In this document: one piece after another, positions 37,871 to 50,377 of the stretch
Position numbering within the stretch: position 1 is the stretch's first letter
Layout: each line of letters starts with the position of its first letter
Origin: Uloborus plumipes
Lineage: Eukaryota > Arthropoda > Arachnida > Araneae > Uloboridae
Direction: 5' to 3'
NCBI GenBank assembly: GCA_038373865.1
Contig: JAXGGA010004455.1
Coordinates: forward strand, 1 to 64,000
Length of the DNA: 64,000 nt
Notes under the pieces: generated by a model
What the model was told of the DNA's origin: nothing
What the model saw: the letters and a program-made list of their open reading frames with translations, nothing else
The model's database searches: none
Made by a program: the position numbers and the translations under genes

Positions 37871-38478
37871 GTAGGGTGCCGGTTATTCGGACCCTAATTG
37901 ACCGAAATGTCCAATTATCCGGTCATGATACCTCTATTTTTTATGACTAACCACACATCATCAAAAATGTTCCCCAAGGGTGCAGAAGCATAAGAACTTG
38001 AAGGTCTTCCTTCTCAACCATTACCTACAATTTGTCAGTTGATAGTATTTAATATGCATACTTCAAACAAATTAACAAAGCAAACTATCAAGCATCGAGT
38101 AGACAAGGAACAGCAAATACTAATTTATTTAGCCATGAAAGTACATGAACAGACTAGAAAAAAAAAGTCTTGTTGACATAATGCACATTTTGGAACTTTT
38201 CATTTCTTACCTAAGGCTTTTAAAAATTTCTACTGGCATCAGTTAAACAAATTGAAAAACATAAAACGACATTTCCTTCATTTCAGGACCGGTGTTTTAC
38301 AGCGGCCGCGCACGATAATTTTTATTGCAACTCTAGTAGTACAACAAGCAATAACTCTTTCCATGGAACAAGCATTTCAATGTTTCAGCAAGTGCCAGTT
38401 CAGCAGCAAGGCTAAAAAATAACTCTTATATTTCCCGAGATATCATCCTCTAAAAAGGTCCCTTAGTTACCACATTAG
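37871..38478 (+). mobile_element. Probable 5' part of a degraded pogo/Tigger-like element
   Basis: It starts with GTAGGGTGCCGGTTATTCGG and continues with TGACCGAAATGTCCAATTAT, the style of end seen in Tigger/pogo transposons that read 'gaa(c) ccg ttat'. The rest to the ORF relic is AT-rich with no long frame. A GC-rich patch with GCGGCCGCGC lies at about 38300. The matching far end was not found. Confidence 0.35.
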
Positions 38479-38739
38479 GTGTCATTATTTGCAAATCCAG
38501 CATATCTCTCAGTGAAGGAACCACCACAATCTTATTTTGATGGATTAAATGAGTCAGAAATGCTTCTCATAGAGACTAAATCATCAAATGAATTCTTAAA
38601 AGAGATGAAATGTCTTAAGCGAATTTATCTCATGCAAGTGTAAAACAAACTGCTCTCAAAAACTTGTGAGTGCTTCAAAAATGGACTGTGTGCACCAATG
38701 TGTAAATACTGCAATAGAAAATATTGTATATTAAAGTAA
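38479..38739 (+). pseudogene. Decayed transposon ORF with Cys-rich C-terminus
   Basis: One frame reads VSLFANPAYLSVKEPPQSYF, then DGLNESEMLLIETKSSNEF, to a single TAA at 38641. It then continues in the same frame as LLSKTCECFKNGLCAPMCKY, CNRKYC and a stop. The spacing C-x-C-x5-C-x3-C-x2-C-x4-C resembles the Cys-rich tail found on proteins of some repeated elements and the first half of tesmin/CXC motifs. The frame is closed upstream by TAG at 38476. The internal stop and loss of the N-terminal part mark it as a relic. Its host element may start near 37871, where a Tigger-like end (GTAGGGTGCCGGTTATTCGG) occurs. Confidence 0.5.
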
Positions 38740-39690
38740 ATTACTAGCAAGTTCAAATACGTTAAAGCAACTTGTATATAATCATTACACATAATCAATC
38801 ACTTTTTGTATATAATTATTTGCTCAGATTTATATTGAAATTTAGTAGTTTATTTTGTAATAAAGGGTTACTTTTCAATAACAGCACGTATTTGATAAGT
38901 AGTGGAGATATTGTTTGCTTTATATACTACATTACATAGCACTAAACTTTTTATTGCAGTAATTATTTTTTTCTTCTTACATCTTTTAGAATTAGAGAAC
39001 AAACTCCTCAAATCGTTTCGTGAGAAAAAACTTGAAATTTGCTTTATAATTTTTAATATAGAATTTCGCAGTTATATAAAAAAGATGCTCGTGCCTCCCC
39101 CCCCCCGCCTATTTTATAAGTGCAAGCATAACTTATAATCCAGATGAATTTGAGTGAAATTTCCATTACATTGCGTATTATTTTGAAAATGTTTGAAGTT
39201 TTCTTAATACTTTTTTCGTCCATAAAGAAAACCGGTTTAATTTTAACTAACGAAGGATACGTACTCATTCTTAAATAACAATTCAAAAGTTTATTTAAAG
39301 TTTTGAAAAAGTATTAGCTTTGTTTTTAATGATTTTTAATTTCTGTTTTTTTTTTCAGTTTCGCAATAAATTTTTATGAGTAAGTTTTAAAAAATATGCT
39401 CGGGTTTTCCAAAGTTTCGGATTTTTGGGGTCCAGATTACTTTAATGCAACTAAATTGTTTTTCTTTAATATAGTGCTTTTAAATACATAGTTGAACTCT
39501 CCTAAAGCGGCCCCTAAAAAAATTTGCAAGATTTTGATTAATTTGAGCTTTTTTGAAAAAAAAAGCGAATTTTTAATTAGTAATATTAAAATTAATTAAT
39601 TTTAAGCTATTTTGATGTCCTTCTAAACTTTATTTGACCTGATTGAACTCCCAAAAGATGATACAAAATGTGATTTTCGAAAAAGAAATA
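38740..39690. other. AT-rich non-coding DNA
   Basis: Possible remaining tail of the transposon relic. A C-run lies near 39098. No opposite transposon end was identified. Confidence 0.45.
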
Positions 39691-39833
39691 AGAAAAGCAA
39701 TTTCAGAATTTTTTACCAAAAATGGCCGCCGAAGAGGTTTGGGTGGGGATTTCGAAATGACTCTCCTTCTAAAAATATTTATAAATATATTGTCTGCATG
39801 CATACCAACTTTCATAATTTTATCACAAAATGC
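39691..39833 (-). repeat. Dispersed repeat, minus-oriented copy
   Basis: This is the inverted partner of 37480-37622, about 2.1 kb away. Together the two copies bracket the transposon relic at 37871-38739. Confidence 0.8.
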
Positions 39834-42663
39834 AATTTCCGGCTATATTTTGGACCTCTACTATCTTGAATGGAGTGAGCTAAAGCATGAGACTGAAAAA
39901 ATTTGCTAGTAGCCAGTGTATAGTAAACCCAAAACAGTTAGTGGCCACTTTGGCGTCGTTGGAGGCCACTTTGAGCCAAATTCCAAAATTGTAATCCCAC
40001 TTCACTTCATTCTGCATATAATAATATTAAACTATTTACTTGCAAATATCTCAACTAAATTACTTTATGAAAGAAAAATGTTTCAAAAACCTCACAAACC
40101 TTTTCTGCATTTCTACATTGAAATTATTTATTTAGATTATTTGTAAGACAGATGGGTCGATTTTCTCTCCAAGTTAACATTGGTCGTCAGTGATGATGCT
40201 AACATCCATTTTCTTTTCATAATCAGCACGCTGCACCGACAGTTTGTATTTTTGTTCAGAAAAAACAGTTTGTTGACCAAAATAACATCCTGTAGTCACA
40301 AAATAAATTTTTTAGTCGCCACTGGCGAGTAGCAATCGCTAGTCTCGACCTTTAGAGTGAGCAAAACGTGAACTTGAATTTCGAATTCAAATCTATAACC
40401 ATTATCCGCTTTCCTATCAATAATCACTTCATACATAAGGCATTTGTTACTTCAATGTTACCTTCTAATAAGATAATAAGAAACTTGTCTTTAACCTAAT
40501 TTCTAGGTAAACGCTTTTAGTTCCTTCTCCTAAGCCCATCTTTATTTCATATCCATACGTTTAGCAAATCAAAAATGGCTTTATGTCCTTTAAGTAATCA
40601 GACAAAAATTTCATTTAGGAAAGATTTCCAAGCATTTGGTTTATTTTAAATAAGTTCTTTTGATTATAATCAGAAACAGAAAATTATGTTATATTTTCAG
40701 CTGGTGGTATGCTAATTAAAGCAATTAAAAGCATTCCTTAATTTGCCATTCAGATTGGGTGGTAGAGGGTTTAATTGTTTATTTGCTTCTTATTTTTGCA
40801 AAATCCTTATCCTAATTTCTAACTTTAGTTATTTTTTTCTTGTGCTTTTTTAAAATTTGATTTGTTTTTCTATTGCACTCAGATCCCCCCTTTCCTCTCA
40901 CATTATTATTTGAGATAAAAAGCACATTCCCCGTATTTATTCACTTGGAAATCTTAATTATATGCTTCATGTTTTCAAAAAATAAATTAAATTAAGCATT
41001 GCTTACATATTTATGATGCTCGTTATCCTTATGAAATGCTTTTGATGCTTTACATTATTACCTCCACGCACAAAAAAAAAAAAAAAAAAAAAACACGAAG
41101 TAGAGATTGAGGTATTAGAAACTTTTTTTCTCTGTCATTTTCTTTTTCTTCTCTTTCTCGTCCTTTCTCTCTCGCTCTCTCTATTTTTTGTGTATGTGTG
41201 TGTCTGTAATTCAGTAATTGTTTTAACAAGGAAAAATTAACTGCAAAATATATACAAATCGCTGATCGAATCGAAATTAGAAATTATAAAAATTTTGTAT
41301 GCAATGGGGTTTCGTCATGAGTGCATAAACCATAGCGTCAAACAGCATTATTTCATAAATAGTTAGAATTAAAATAATAGAAGTAATCCTCTGCAAAAAT
41401 AATATCTGACCGCAGCTTTCGGACTTACGCAATATCTTCTGAAGAATTTTATATAAGGAAAATTAACAGCTAAGTTGCAAAATTTAATTTCATTACATTT
41501 AAAGAAAGTGTGCTTATCAGAAAAAATATATCTCAGCTTTTTATTAAAAAAAAACTACTTTTATAATAAAAGAGCAGGGTGAAATTTTTTTTCAATACAT
41601 TTGGTAATGCTGCTGGTTTTCAACATACATAGAGAAATTAGGAGAGAAAAATCTAAAAGTGTGCAACTTATATAAATGTGAAACCAATAGGGTTACTTAC
41701 GATAGTTCCTGATCTCTTCATTTCTATCTTCTAAGGTGAATAATGATCACTTAATTTTCATTTAATAAAAAAAATATGCAATATGACCTGGAGTCGAACA
41801 ACACTTTACTTAAGAATGCCCAGATTTACTCAATCGCAGTATGCTGTTTAGTTTGTAAACTAATAAAGTATTTTTAAAACTGCTTATTAGCTATTACAAA
41901 GATTCTCCTTTCTATTTAAATTCAACTGTGTTATTAGGCCTCGCATAATTGCCAATTTGCTGAAGGCGAGTTTCGTCAAGCAGTCATAACATACCGCGAA
42001 TCTAAACTCCCCTACAGCTTTTTCACAGAGCTTACCCGAAATATTCTGAACCAAACCATTTTCCAAACTTCTTAACGATGTAAAAACAGTAAGTAATGCT
42101 TTCCAGTTTGTTCTCATTAGATTTTAGATGTAAAGTTTTATAGAATAGGAAGAGTTGTGCCAGTATTTTCCTGATGTGGGTTATTTAAGTGCCCATCTTA
42201 AGCAGTAGCCTGATTGGCTGTTGCTGTAAATGTCGCAGTGTTCATGACGCCATTGCAATATTATTTGTCGCCATTCCTTCCAACTTCTCCAAAAGGATTC
42301 AGCAATATAGGATATTTGGGGGAGGGGGGAATGTGAAAAAGAAAACCAATTTTTTTCGCAGCCACAGTGCACCAACGATTCAAAAAACTTGATTAATCCT
42401 TTATTACATCAAGAAGCTTGGACTAAGGCAACCAGTAGAATAGAACGGAGTAAAAGGCAAAAGCAAAAATCATCATGGAGCTGTGTACCTACTCATAAAT
42501 TGAAAATGTTGTGTGAAACCAAAATAAAAAAAGACCTTTATTTTGCTCATTAAACAAACACCATTTACCCAAAAAGAGCATTTTTTAAATAAACACTTAC
42601 ACAGAAGAATCATCTATAACTATACCTTTCATTTTGCTTTCAGCGTTCTGAAGCCAACCAATT
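39834..42663. other. AT-rich non-coding DNA
   Basis: GTGGCCACTTTGGCG (about 39943) and AGTCGCCACTGGCGAGTAGC (about 40313) look like parts of an old repeat. An A-run of 22 lies near 41070 and a CT-rich stretch near 41150. Frames near 41887-42392 show no motif. Confidence 0.5.
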
Positions 42664-42664
42664 C

Positions 42665-42706
<42 letters not shown>

Positions 42707-42780
42707 TAATAATAATAATAATAATAATAATATAATAATAATAATAATAATAATAATATAATAATAATAATAATATTGTA

Positions 42781-42812
<32 letters not shown>

Positions 42813-42872
42813 TATAATAATAATAATAATAATATATAATAATAATAATAATAATATATAATAATAATAATA

Positions 42873-42937
<65 letters not shown>
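42664..42937. repeat. Long interrupted AAT microsatellite
   Basis: About 270 bp of AAT units are broken at least eight times by ATATAAT, which resets the phase. The interruptions themselves recur, so higher-order blocks have been copied. Confidence 0.97.
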
Positions 42938-43019
42938 TTGAATTTTAACGCATTGAATTCAAATTATGTTTTTTCGCAATGACTAATTGCGATAGGCTTG
43001 TGTGCGTGTACTCTTTCAC

Positions 43020-43117
43020 CACTATGCAGATCATGGGTGCCGCCATGGCATCTGTGGTATCGAAGGAATAGGGAACGGTGGACGTTCCGGATGGCAGCTG
43101 CAGACTTCGAGTCCAAC
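43020..43117 (-). CDS. Candidate orphan exon, protein unknown
   Basis: This 98-nt block is clearly GC-richer than the surrounding AAT-rich DNA. On the minus strand it is preceded by a pyrimidine-rich acceptor (gtttcttttcag) and followed by gtgaaag, an acceptable donor. Two of three frames are open across it. One reads WTRSLQLPSGTSTVPYSFDT then TDAMAAPMICIV, ending in phase 0. The other begins LDSKSAAAIRNVHRS. No domain or family is recognisable in either. On the opposite strand the same block has GCCGCCATGG, but that frame stops after eight codons. The base composition makes it the best non-cathepsin exon candidate here, but a fragment of a repeat or a non-coding exon is possible. Confidence 0.35.
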
Positions 43118-44087
43118 CTGAAAAGAAACTGCACAAGGTCTAAGGTCCAAAGAAAAAAAGCAATTTGTCATTGCTCAAAAAACAGTAAGAATCCTCATGC
43201 AAAACTGAAGATGGAATATCGCATGGGACACAGGTTTGATTAATTTTTTTAAAAAGGGAGCCATTTCGAGAATTTTACGAAAAAGAACAATGGGCACCGC
43301 AGCAACCGCAACTTTAGTGGGAGGAGTGGACCAGCCGCAAAATAAAGAAAAAACTAATTCAAGAACACTGAGCTTTGTTTTCAGATTCATCAATCTTTGT
43401 CACAGGAAATGCTCAAACTCCAGCTCTATAATTTGCAAGTGTTCTATCAAAGCTATTCATGCATAACGGTCAGTGGAAGATGCATTTTCACAAAGCTTGC
43501 CGCGCATTTAATTTTTAAGTAAAATGTACGAAACTTAAGCAAAAAGTTTTCCCGCAATTGTTGCACAAAAATTTGCTTTTAGCTTTTACTATTGAAACTT
43601 TTTGTTCAAACTTGGGAGGTCTTCGAAGTGAAGTTGGATTTCGAAGCTTATCGTATTGTCAAGGTTATTGGCTACACGGTAAGCACCTGTAATCTGTTAG
43701 CAAAACCACAATCATTTTGTTTAATGACAGCAATAGTAAATGCGCAGAATTGTTTTTAATCTGTGACTTACTTTTAATTTATGCTGATGAACAAAGATTA
43801 AATTTCATGGCGGAGACGGAACAATAGTCTTAAAACTGTGTGCAATAGGTCGGAGTGTCAAATTAGATTCAATGAGTTGGTGGATTTTTTTTTCTTGAGG
43901 GGGGGGGGAGGGCAATTTCATTGAGTTGACTTTTATTTATCATTTGTTATTGAAAATGCCGAAATACAGCGTTTCTGAGTGCATTTTTATTATTCAAACG
44001 TATTATTTGAACAACAACAGCCCAATTTTAACTCAAGAAAAATTAGAGACTGAAGTTAAGCTTAAAACAATCGGTCCGAGTGTGCCG
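43118..44087. other. Non-coding DNA beyond the orphan exon candidate
   Basis: Somewhat less AT-rich to about 43340, with short frames on both strands and no recognised motif. A G-run lies near 43900. Confidence 0.4.
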
Positions 44088-44718
44088 AGGGTCATTCCAT
44101 AGAAATGTCAACCTCAACCGAAGAAAAAAAAACATCGAAGTGAAAAAAGTATCAAAAAATAAATAAATAAAATAAATAAATAAAAATCATACAACATAAT
44201 AAGTTTAAAAAAAATTGAAAAAGTATTGTAATTATCACTGAGATTAGACATAATAAACAGTTTGTAGTGTGTTTACTGCTTGCTATTCGATGGTTACGTT
44301 AGTCACGTTATGTTAGTCACACTCCATCTTGAGTAAAAGTCAAGATGGACACTTAAGACTAAAAAAATTAAGATTTAATAAATGTGTTTTATGGTTTAAA
44401 AGCCAACTTTACACATTTTTCAAATATATCATTCAATTTTTAACACTTGCTTAACTTTGAGAAATTTTTGCCTCACAATAGGAGCATTAATTTTCAGGCT
44501 TGCAAAAATGTTACGTTAGTCACGCTGCTATTTTGGTTGAAAAAAATATCTATTGTCAGTAATTTTGTTTTAAATTCTTAGCAGAAATGATACATAGATA
44601 CCATGTACATTGTAAATCCACCAGCATAACTAAAAAATATTTTTTATCATTTAAGTTACAAGTAAAATCAGTTACAAAATCAGCTCTGAATGTTACGTTA
44701 GTCACTATTAAATGACCC
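44088..44718 (+). mobile_element. Family II non-autonomous DNA transposon, complete copy C
   Basis: The ends are AGGGTCATTCCATAGAAATG and CACTATTAAATGACCC. It aligns to copy A along its full length, with small indels (631 bp against 615). Flanking CCGA and GCGA are a near match for a 4-bp target duplication. GTTACGTTAGTCAC recurs near 44294, 44511 and 44693. Confidence 0.88.
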
Positions 44719-44970
44719 GCGACAATCAATCATTTGATTCAAAAGTTCAGTTATTGAAAGCATTGAAATTTCGATTCTTAGGCGAGTGATGCAGAATTTT
44801 GCAGTTCGTTTGCTCCATATTATAGCTGGAGATGAAAGAACATGTTGTTACTGATTCCCATGTATTGTATTTTGTTACAGAATTTAAATAGAATTTTTTG
44901 AATCAGTAGTCTTCGAAAAATTAATTTTTAACATCGGCCCGTTACTTACTGGTCACTCTGTAGAACCACT

Positions 44971-45270
44971 TTACCTCTATTTGAAGTTAAAACTGTTCAT
45001 AAATATAGCAAAAATTAGGTAGAAAGTACAGCAAATTGCTATTTCAAGGCTACAATGGAGCCCCTTCCTCAGTGCAAACAACATGGTTCTCCCTCAGTTT
45101 TCATGTTAGAGCCGCTATATAGACTATATAGGGGCCTTATTTCATGTTGTTGCCTGAGCTTTTTGCACTGAGGAAAACGCTCCATTGTAGCCTTGAAATA
45201 GCTATTTGCCGTACTTTCTTCCTATTTTGTGCTTTATTTACGTTGAGTTTTAACTTCAAATACACTTTAC
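44971..45270. repeat. Long foldback (imperfect inverted repeat)
   Basis: The left arm (about 44977-45086) with TATTTGAAGTTAAAACT, GCTATTTCAAGGCTACAATG and CCTCAGTGCAAA pairs with 45143-45270 in reverse. The arms are about 110 bp and the loop under 60 bp, centred on CGCTATATAGACTATATAGG. It could be a foldback transposon or give a hairpin transcript. Confidence 0.88.
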
Positions 45271-48200
45271 CCCTGCCAATCAAGAAAGCAATAGGATTTA
45301 AGAATAAACTCTCCAACAACCATTTCTAGACAGCAATTTCTCAATCAGTTCTTTTTTAGATCTCATTACCTCCAAATTTTTGCTATTCAGTTCAATCTTC
45401 CACGTTGCGTGCAAGCAACAGCAACTGCATTGGTGTCATCGCTCATTTACTAAGCCTTTACATTCATACGCGCTTTGAACCTTGAAGGTCTTTTTGAGAA
45501 AACTTACTCAAATGAATTATCTTAATTCTAGAGCTTGCTTGTTTGGAGGTCTGTATAGATTACCGCGACATCTTTAATTATCTCGCTTTAAGCAAGGTCA
45601 CTGAATCTAGCGGGAGAAACTTGTTCTTATTATTCTTTAAGAAACGTGATTTGGAAATGAATAGGAAGGAGAGAAAAAGGAAGACAATTATTCACGTTCT
45701 ATTTGAGGTACAAATCTTGGAAAAATGAACTTTTAAGACAGCAAATTCAAACTAATTTAAGTCTTGGAAAAGTTTTTTGAGGGGCAACCACGGTTGCTTA
45801 TTATTATCACTTGACCATCGTTGGTGCTCCTTTGATTTTTCAGATTACCATGACGACGAGTATTGATGTACGTCATTGTTTTTAATATTTACTTAGATAG
45901 ACTAGTTTTCTTCGTCATGCTTATAACTCGTCTGAGGTTTGCATTCACTTTTTTTTATCTTCTTACTTTTTCAAGGCTTACATAAAAAAGATTTTACATA
46001 AAAACTCTCTCTCTCTCTCTCTCTCTTTTTTTTTTTTTTGTAAAATCATGTCTTTTGAGTAAATAAGTTATCTGGAGGAAGTGGAAAACAATTTGACAAG
46101 GGCTCATATTGAAGCTCGAAAATTTACCGTACTGAAGAAATGGTTCTTGTCGTTTCAAAGCCCTTGTACTCAACATTTTGCAATCTGTGTGTCATAACGT
46201 TGTTTTTTCACATTCAGTGCAACATTGCTGAATGAAACATTATAACTAGGATTTGATGTTTCAGCTTGGCTTAAAATTTCAGATTCTTCTGCAATGAAAA
46301 GCATTGTTTAAAAATTGTTTTTAAGTCAAATGTAATATCGACTGCCATTCGAAGCACTTAATGAATGAAAATAAAAGAACTATTCTTTTAAAAACCACAG
46401 ATTAAAAACAGCAGCTTCAGAAGAAAAAAATATTAAGTCGCATTTTTATGTAACCAGAAAACAAGCGTGAATTTTCCCTCAATTAAACAACTCAGACAAA
46501 AAAAAAAAATACATTCCTCAAACATGGTCTATGATAGCAAAACTTCTTGAATAGAACCATGTTTTTCAATAAGTAAAAACTAATATCGTCTTAAAAAGTA
46601 AAATTAAAAAAAAAATGTTTTCCTTTTGAACAGCTAAAAATAATAACGTTGAAATTCATTGAAAAACAATTTTGTAACGGAGGAAAAAAACTAACAAAGC
46701 AATTTTTCTTAAGCGATACCTTTCATTCCAAAGACTGAAAAAAAAGCATTGATTTTCATGTTATGTTCATTGGCCGTCCAAATTGTTAATCAGCACTGTT
46801 ATCAAAAGTCTTTTCCGCTTCTTTTGTTCGTCTTAAAATTACTGCGCAGAGACATTATTTCTAATTTTGCAGTAATTGCGCAACAAAGCTAAGATCTGCA
46901 ACCATTCAACTATACCAAATTGTAGAGATCTTGATTAACAAATGAAAAGAGCTGACAATGAAAAGTCATTCATTAAAGAAATATTATTTAATGCAATAAA
47001 TTTAGACAATTGCCATGAAAAACAATGAAAAGTGAATTGGAAAAGCATTGGGTATAAAAAAGTAAACAAGGTTTGATTGAAAAAAAAATAAATTTTCGAT
47101 TTAACAAAAAAAAAAGGCACATTCTCACAGAATTATTATGTTGATATCATACTTAGTTAAAAGCACTTTCTCTTTTAAGGCTGTTTTTTTCCCTTAACAA
47201 CTTTTACAATGCTTAACTTAACCTAACAATTTTAACGTATCAAAGCACGATCAATTTAGATATCTATTAACGTTGGTTTCATTTTCTAATTATTCGACTA
47301 GCATTTTACTTGGTGATTCAAACTTCTTGTTTTGTCCACTGTCAATTCGATCCTTCACCTTTTTGACAATAGTAACATAAAAATTATTAAGTAAGTAAAT
47401 GCTGACTTATTTTATAATGGTAGCGTATTTGTACTGGAAGATATCTAGTACTGTAATTTTAGATTAAAAAATCTAGGAGCTTACTATCTGATCTTAGGTA
47501 AAACCTTCCGCGCATTTACGTATGCGTCAGGTATTCTCTGATCTTACCAAAATAGGGGGGTTAGGTAAGATAACGATAAGGAGAAGAATAATGAAAAGCA
47601 TTTTGAGTAGTATCAAACAACGTGGAACGATGCTAATTTCAAATACATAGTTTAGTTGAACATGTCAAAAGAATATAGCAAGTGCAAGTTTTAAACTGAA
47701 AACTTCGGAAAGTTATCACGCACAACCCATCTACAATTTTTTAAGTGGAACTGTTCGCGAGTGGTTTTTGGTACGGTGGTTCACGGTTTTCAAGGACGGA
47801 CAGTACCACGGTTTACTTTTCCACGGCAGATTACAGTATGTTATGAAATGAAAGGAACATCGTATTCTCGTGCGTTATGCATGCATTGCACCCCGTGATC
47901 GACATCTGTAACTTAAAGCGCTTAACACGCTTTTATTAGCGTCACTTGTGTCTATGTAATAGAATCTTACAACTCAGTTTTCACCCACTTCCTATGATCA
48001 CATTCTTTTCAACTTTGGCATGCAACCTCAGATCCGATGATAATGCAATATTATGTAATCAAATTAATTAAGTACTATTAGTTGTTAAATTATTTATTTG
48101 CTCCAATTTTAAGCAGCATTTTTGCATAAATCCTCTAATATGAGTTCGAAAAATTCTCGCACAAATAGTATCATATGCTGATAGAAAGCCCTGGTTTTTC

Positions 48201-48855
48201 TGCATCAGACAGAAATAGTTCGAATGTTCTGAAGTAATTAGAGCCTGTTATAACTGCTTTTAACTATTAGCTTTTGACTGGAAATTTATGGTTGATCATC
48301 GTCATACTTGAGCATTTATTGAAATGCATGTCAAATTTTAAAACATTATAAATACGATTTTCGCATTCATACTAATCATGTATTTTTAAAAAATCTTGAA
48401 TTATATTAGACTAAATATTTTGTTACATAAAACAAATAAGAATATAAAAAAAGAAAAAGAAATTTATAGTTTAAAAAACTAAAAATACAGGCTTTTATAA
48501 CAACATGAACTAAAGTGTAAAAAGCAATATTGCAATGTAAAGTTTGTATATCAGGGAGAAAACTGACCAAACAAATAACTTAAATTGTAAAAAAAATCGT
48601 TGATATTGTATATCTCAAATTTCTTATCGTTGGCTATTCATTAGTGTTTGCAGTGATGCAAATTTCTTGCCAACAGGTAAATGGAGAGCTTCCCATCCCC
48701 CTTTTTTTTGCCAGTCGTTTCGCTGCTGATCCAACTTTACATTAAAATATTATTTATTTTTACTTTTTAGCTCATATTTCTTACAAACGCCTGTCTTTTT
48801 AGTTTTTCAAAGCATTCATTTATTCATCAAGAAAGTGTTAAATGTTTGTTATTTT
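45271..48855. other. AT-rich non-coding DNA
   Basis: 3.6 kb without a supportable gene. GGTACGGTGGTTCACGGTTT and similar 'cacggt' text near 47770-47825 may be an old repeat. Confidence 0.55.
46006..46039. repeat. (CT)n-T tract
   Basis: About nine CT units followed by a T run. Confidence 0.95.
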
Positions 48856-48988
48856 AGAGCCCTGCTACATATTGACGTAAAGCAGAAACGTAAAATGGAT
48901 TACACGGTGTTCCTATGGAAAGTACCCGGATTTTCGGTTTCTGCCTACGGTTTCGGTCGCGTTTTCCGCTGATGTGGAGCAGGGCCCT
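48856..48988. mobile_element. Small GC-rich MITE
   Basis: GAGCCCTGCTACATATTGACG is imperfectly inverse to the right end GCTGATGTGGAGCAGGGCCC, and TA occurs on both flanks. It is about 130 bp and GC-richer than its surroundings (GGTTTCGGTCGCGTTTTCCG). Confidence 0.7.
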
Positions 48989-50170
48989 TACAGTGACTAC
49001 TTATATCTTACAAGTTTCAGTAAAACACATAGTGTTTTGTGGGAAAAATTTCACTACATGTATCCATATTTCTTCTGGTTCCTTTGAAGCTATAACCGGT
49101 TTTGCATAAACTTTCTTCCTTAATTTTTTAAAGGATAGATAATACAATAATCAAGATAATCATCTCAAAGGCTGATTAACCGAAAACGTTTTTCTTTTTG
49201 AGCTTAAGGTATTCAACCGAATCCGGTTTGTGACAACACTTTTAATCCCATCAAAGTAAACATCGCCATTCAAAATCCTGCCGGAGTTGTTGCTTTTTCG
49301 TTAGTAAACATTCTACGTACAAATTTGCTTCTAATCGACTAAATGTATTCTTTCATTATTCACACTTGTGTGCAAGCATCAGAGGGTCACGTTCCCATAC
49401 CATTCACCAACAACGGGCAGCTAAAACAGAATTATGGGATCGTCTTAGCACAGCTTGTGCCAACATAATTAAGCTGAAAGAATAACAGGTTGGCCTCTTT
49501 GTTCTCCAATTAAGAGTCAGGCGGCGCTCTTCAACGGTAGCAGCAGAAAGAAAAGAAAAACAAGAAAGTTTCCATGCTGGTAGTTCCTGTTGTCCTTGTT
49601 TGACATTTATTAGGACTAGGTTTCTTTTTGTTGGACATGCATTTGTCTCCTCGCTAATCAAAAAGAAGTGTAATATATATTCTTGCTATATATAATTGCA
49701 TCATTCTCTTTAACATGACAAATTAGTGGTGAGTTTTTTTATTGTGTCGGAAAATTACTAATAGCATTTTTCATCAAGCACTTAGATCTTCTTTAGTATT
49801 TTGGGAAACTGAAATACTTCATAAAGTTTGTGTTCACTTCGCGGAAACATTGCACTCTACAGGGGTTGCCCCCCCCCCCCTCTCAGAAGAGCACTGACAC
49901 ACCCTTCCCAGGACCGAGGAGAGGTCAAGTCTGCCTTGTCGGAAACTAGGACCGCGGCCCTTGAAGCCCAATTTTTGACATTCTTCCCTTTCCCGTGATG
50001 TTATAAAAATATTTTTTATCATTTAAAACACAAAACCAAAAGCTGGGTGTAAAGAAATTTTTCTGAATTATTTTCAATTTTCAATTCGTCAGATACGCTT
50101 GAGAGTACTATCTTAGAGTATACATGATACAACTTTAAAAATATGAAGGTCAATTAAAATAAGATTTTTC
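48989..50170. other. Non-coding DNA
   Basis: A C-run with a GC-richer patch at 49860-49970. The 85-codon minus frame at 49404-49661 shows no recognised motif. Confidence 0.5.
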
Positions 50171-50377
50171 AACGTTTTATCGCACAAAATTTGCAGATTA
50201 CCGCAAATATTTCTTTCGGGGTTACAAGGAATTAATTTTTCAATGCAACGAAGTGTGAGCCTAAGACTGAAAAGTCATCCGAAAAAAGCTAAAAAAGCCA
50301 TTCTCGTATGACTTTTTTCTTTGTTGCCCCAAAACACGTATTTTGAGTAGTCCGCAAAGTTTGTGCGATAAAACGCT
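50171..50377. mobile_element. Palindromic element, larger form of the TTTCGGGGTTAC family
   Basis: AACGTTTTATCGCACAAAAT at 50171 and the inverse ending AAAACGCT at 50377 match at 24 of 27 positions. Inside, TTTCGGGGTTACAAGG (near 50214) pairs with TTGTTGCCCCAAAAC (near 50335). This inner pair is shared with 55962-56100. Confidence 0.75.

Noticed and set aside
41070..41091. A-run taken as a retroposon poly-A tail
   Set aside because: No retroposon body or target duplication is adjacent; several similar A-runs occur by themselves.
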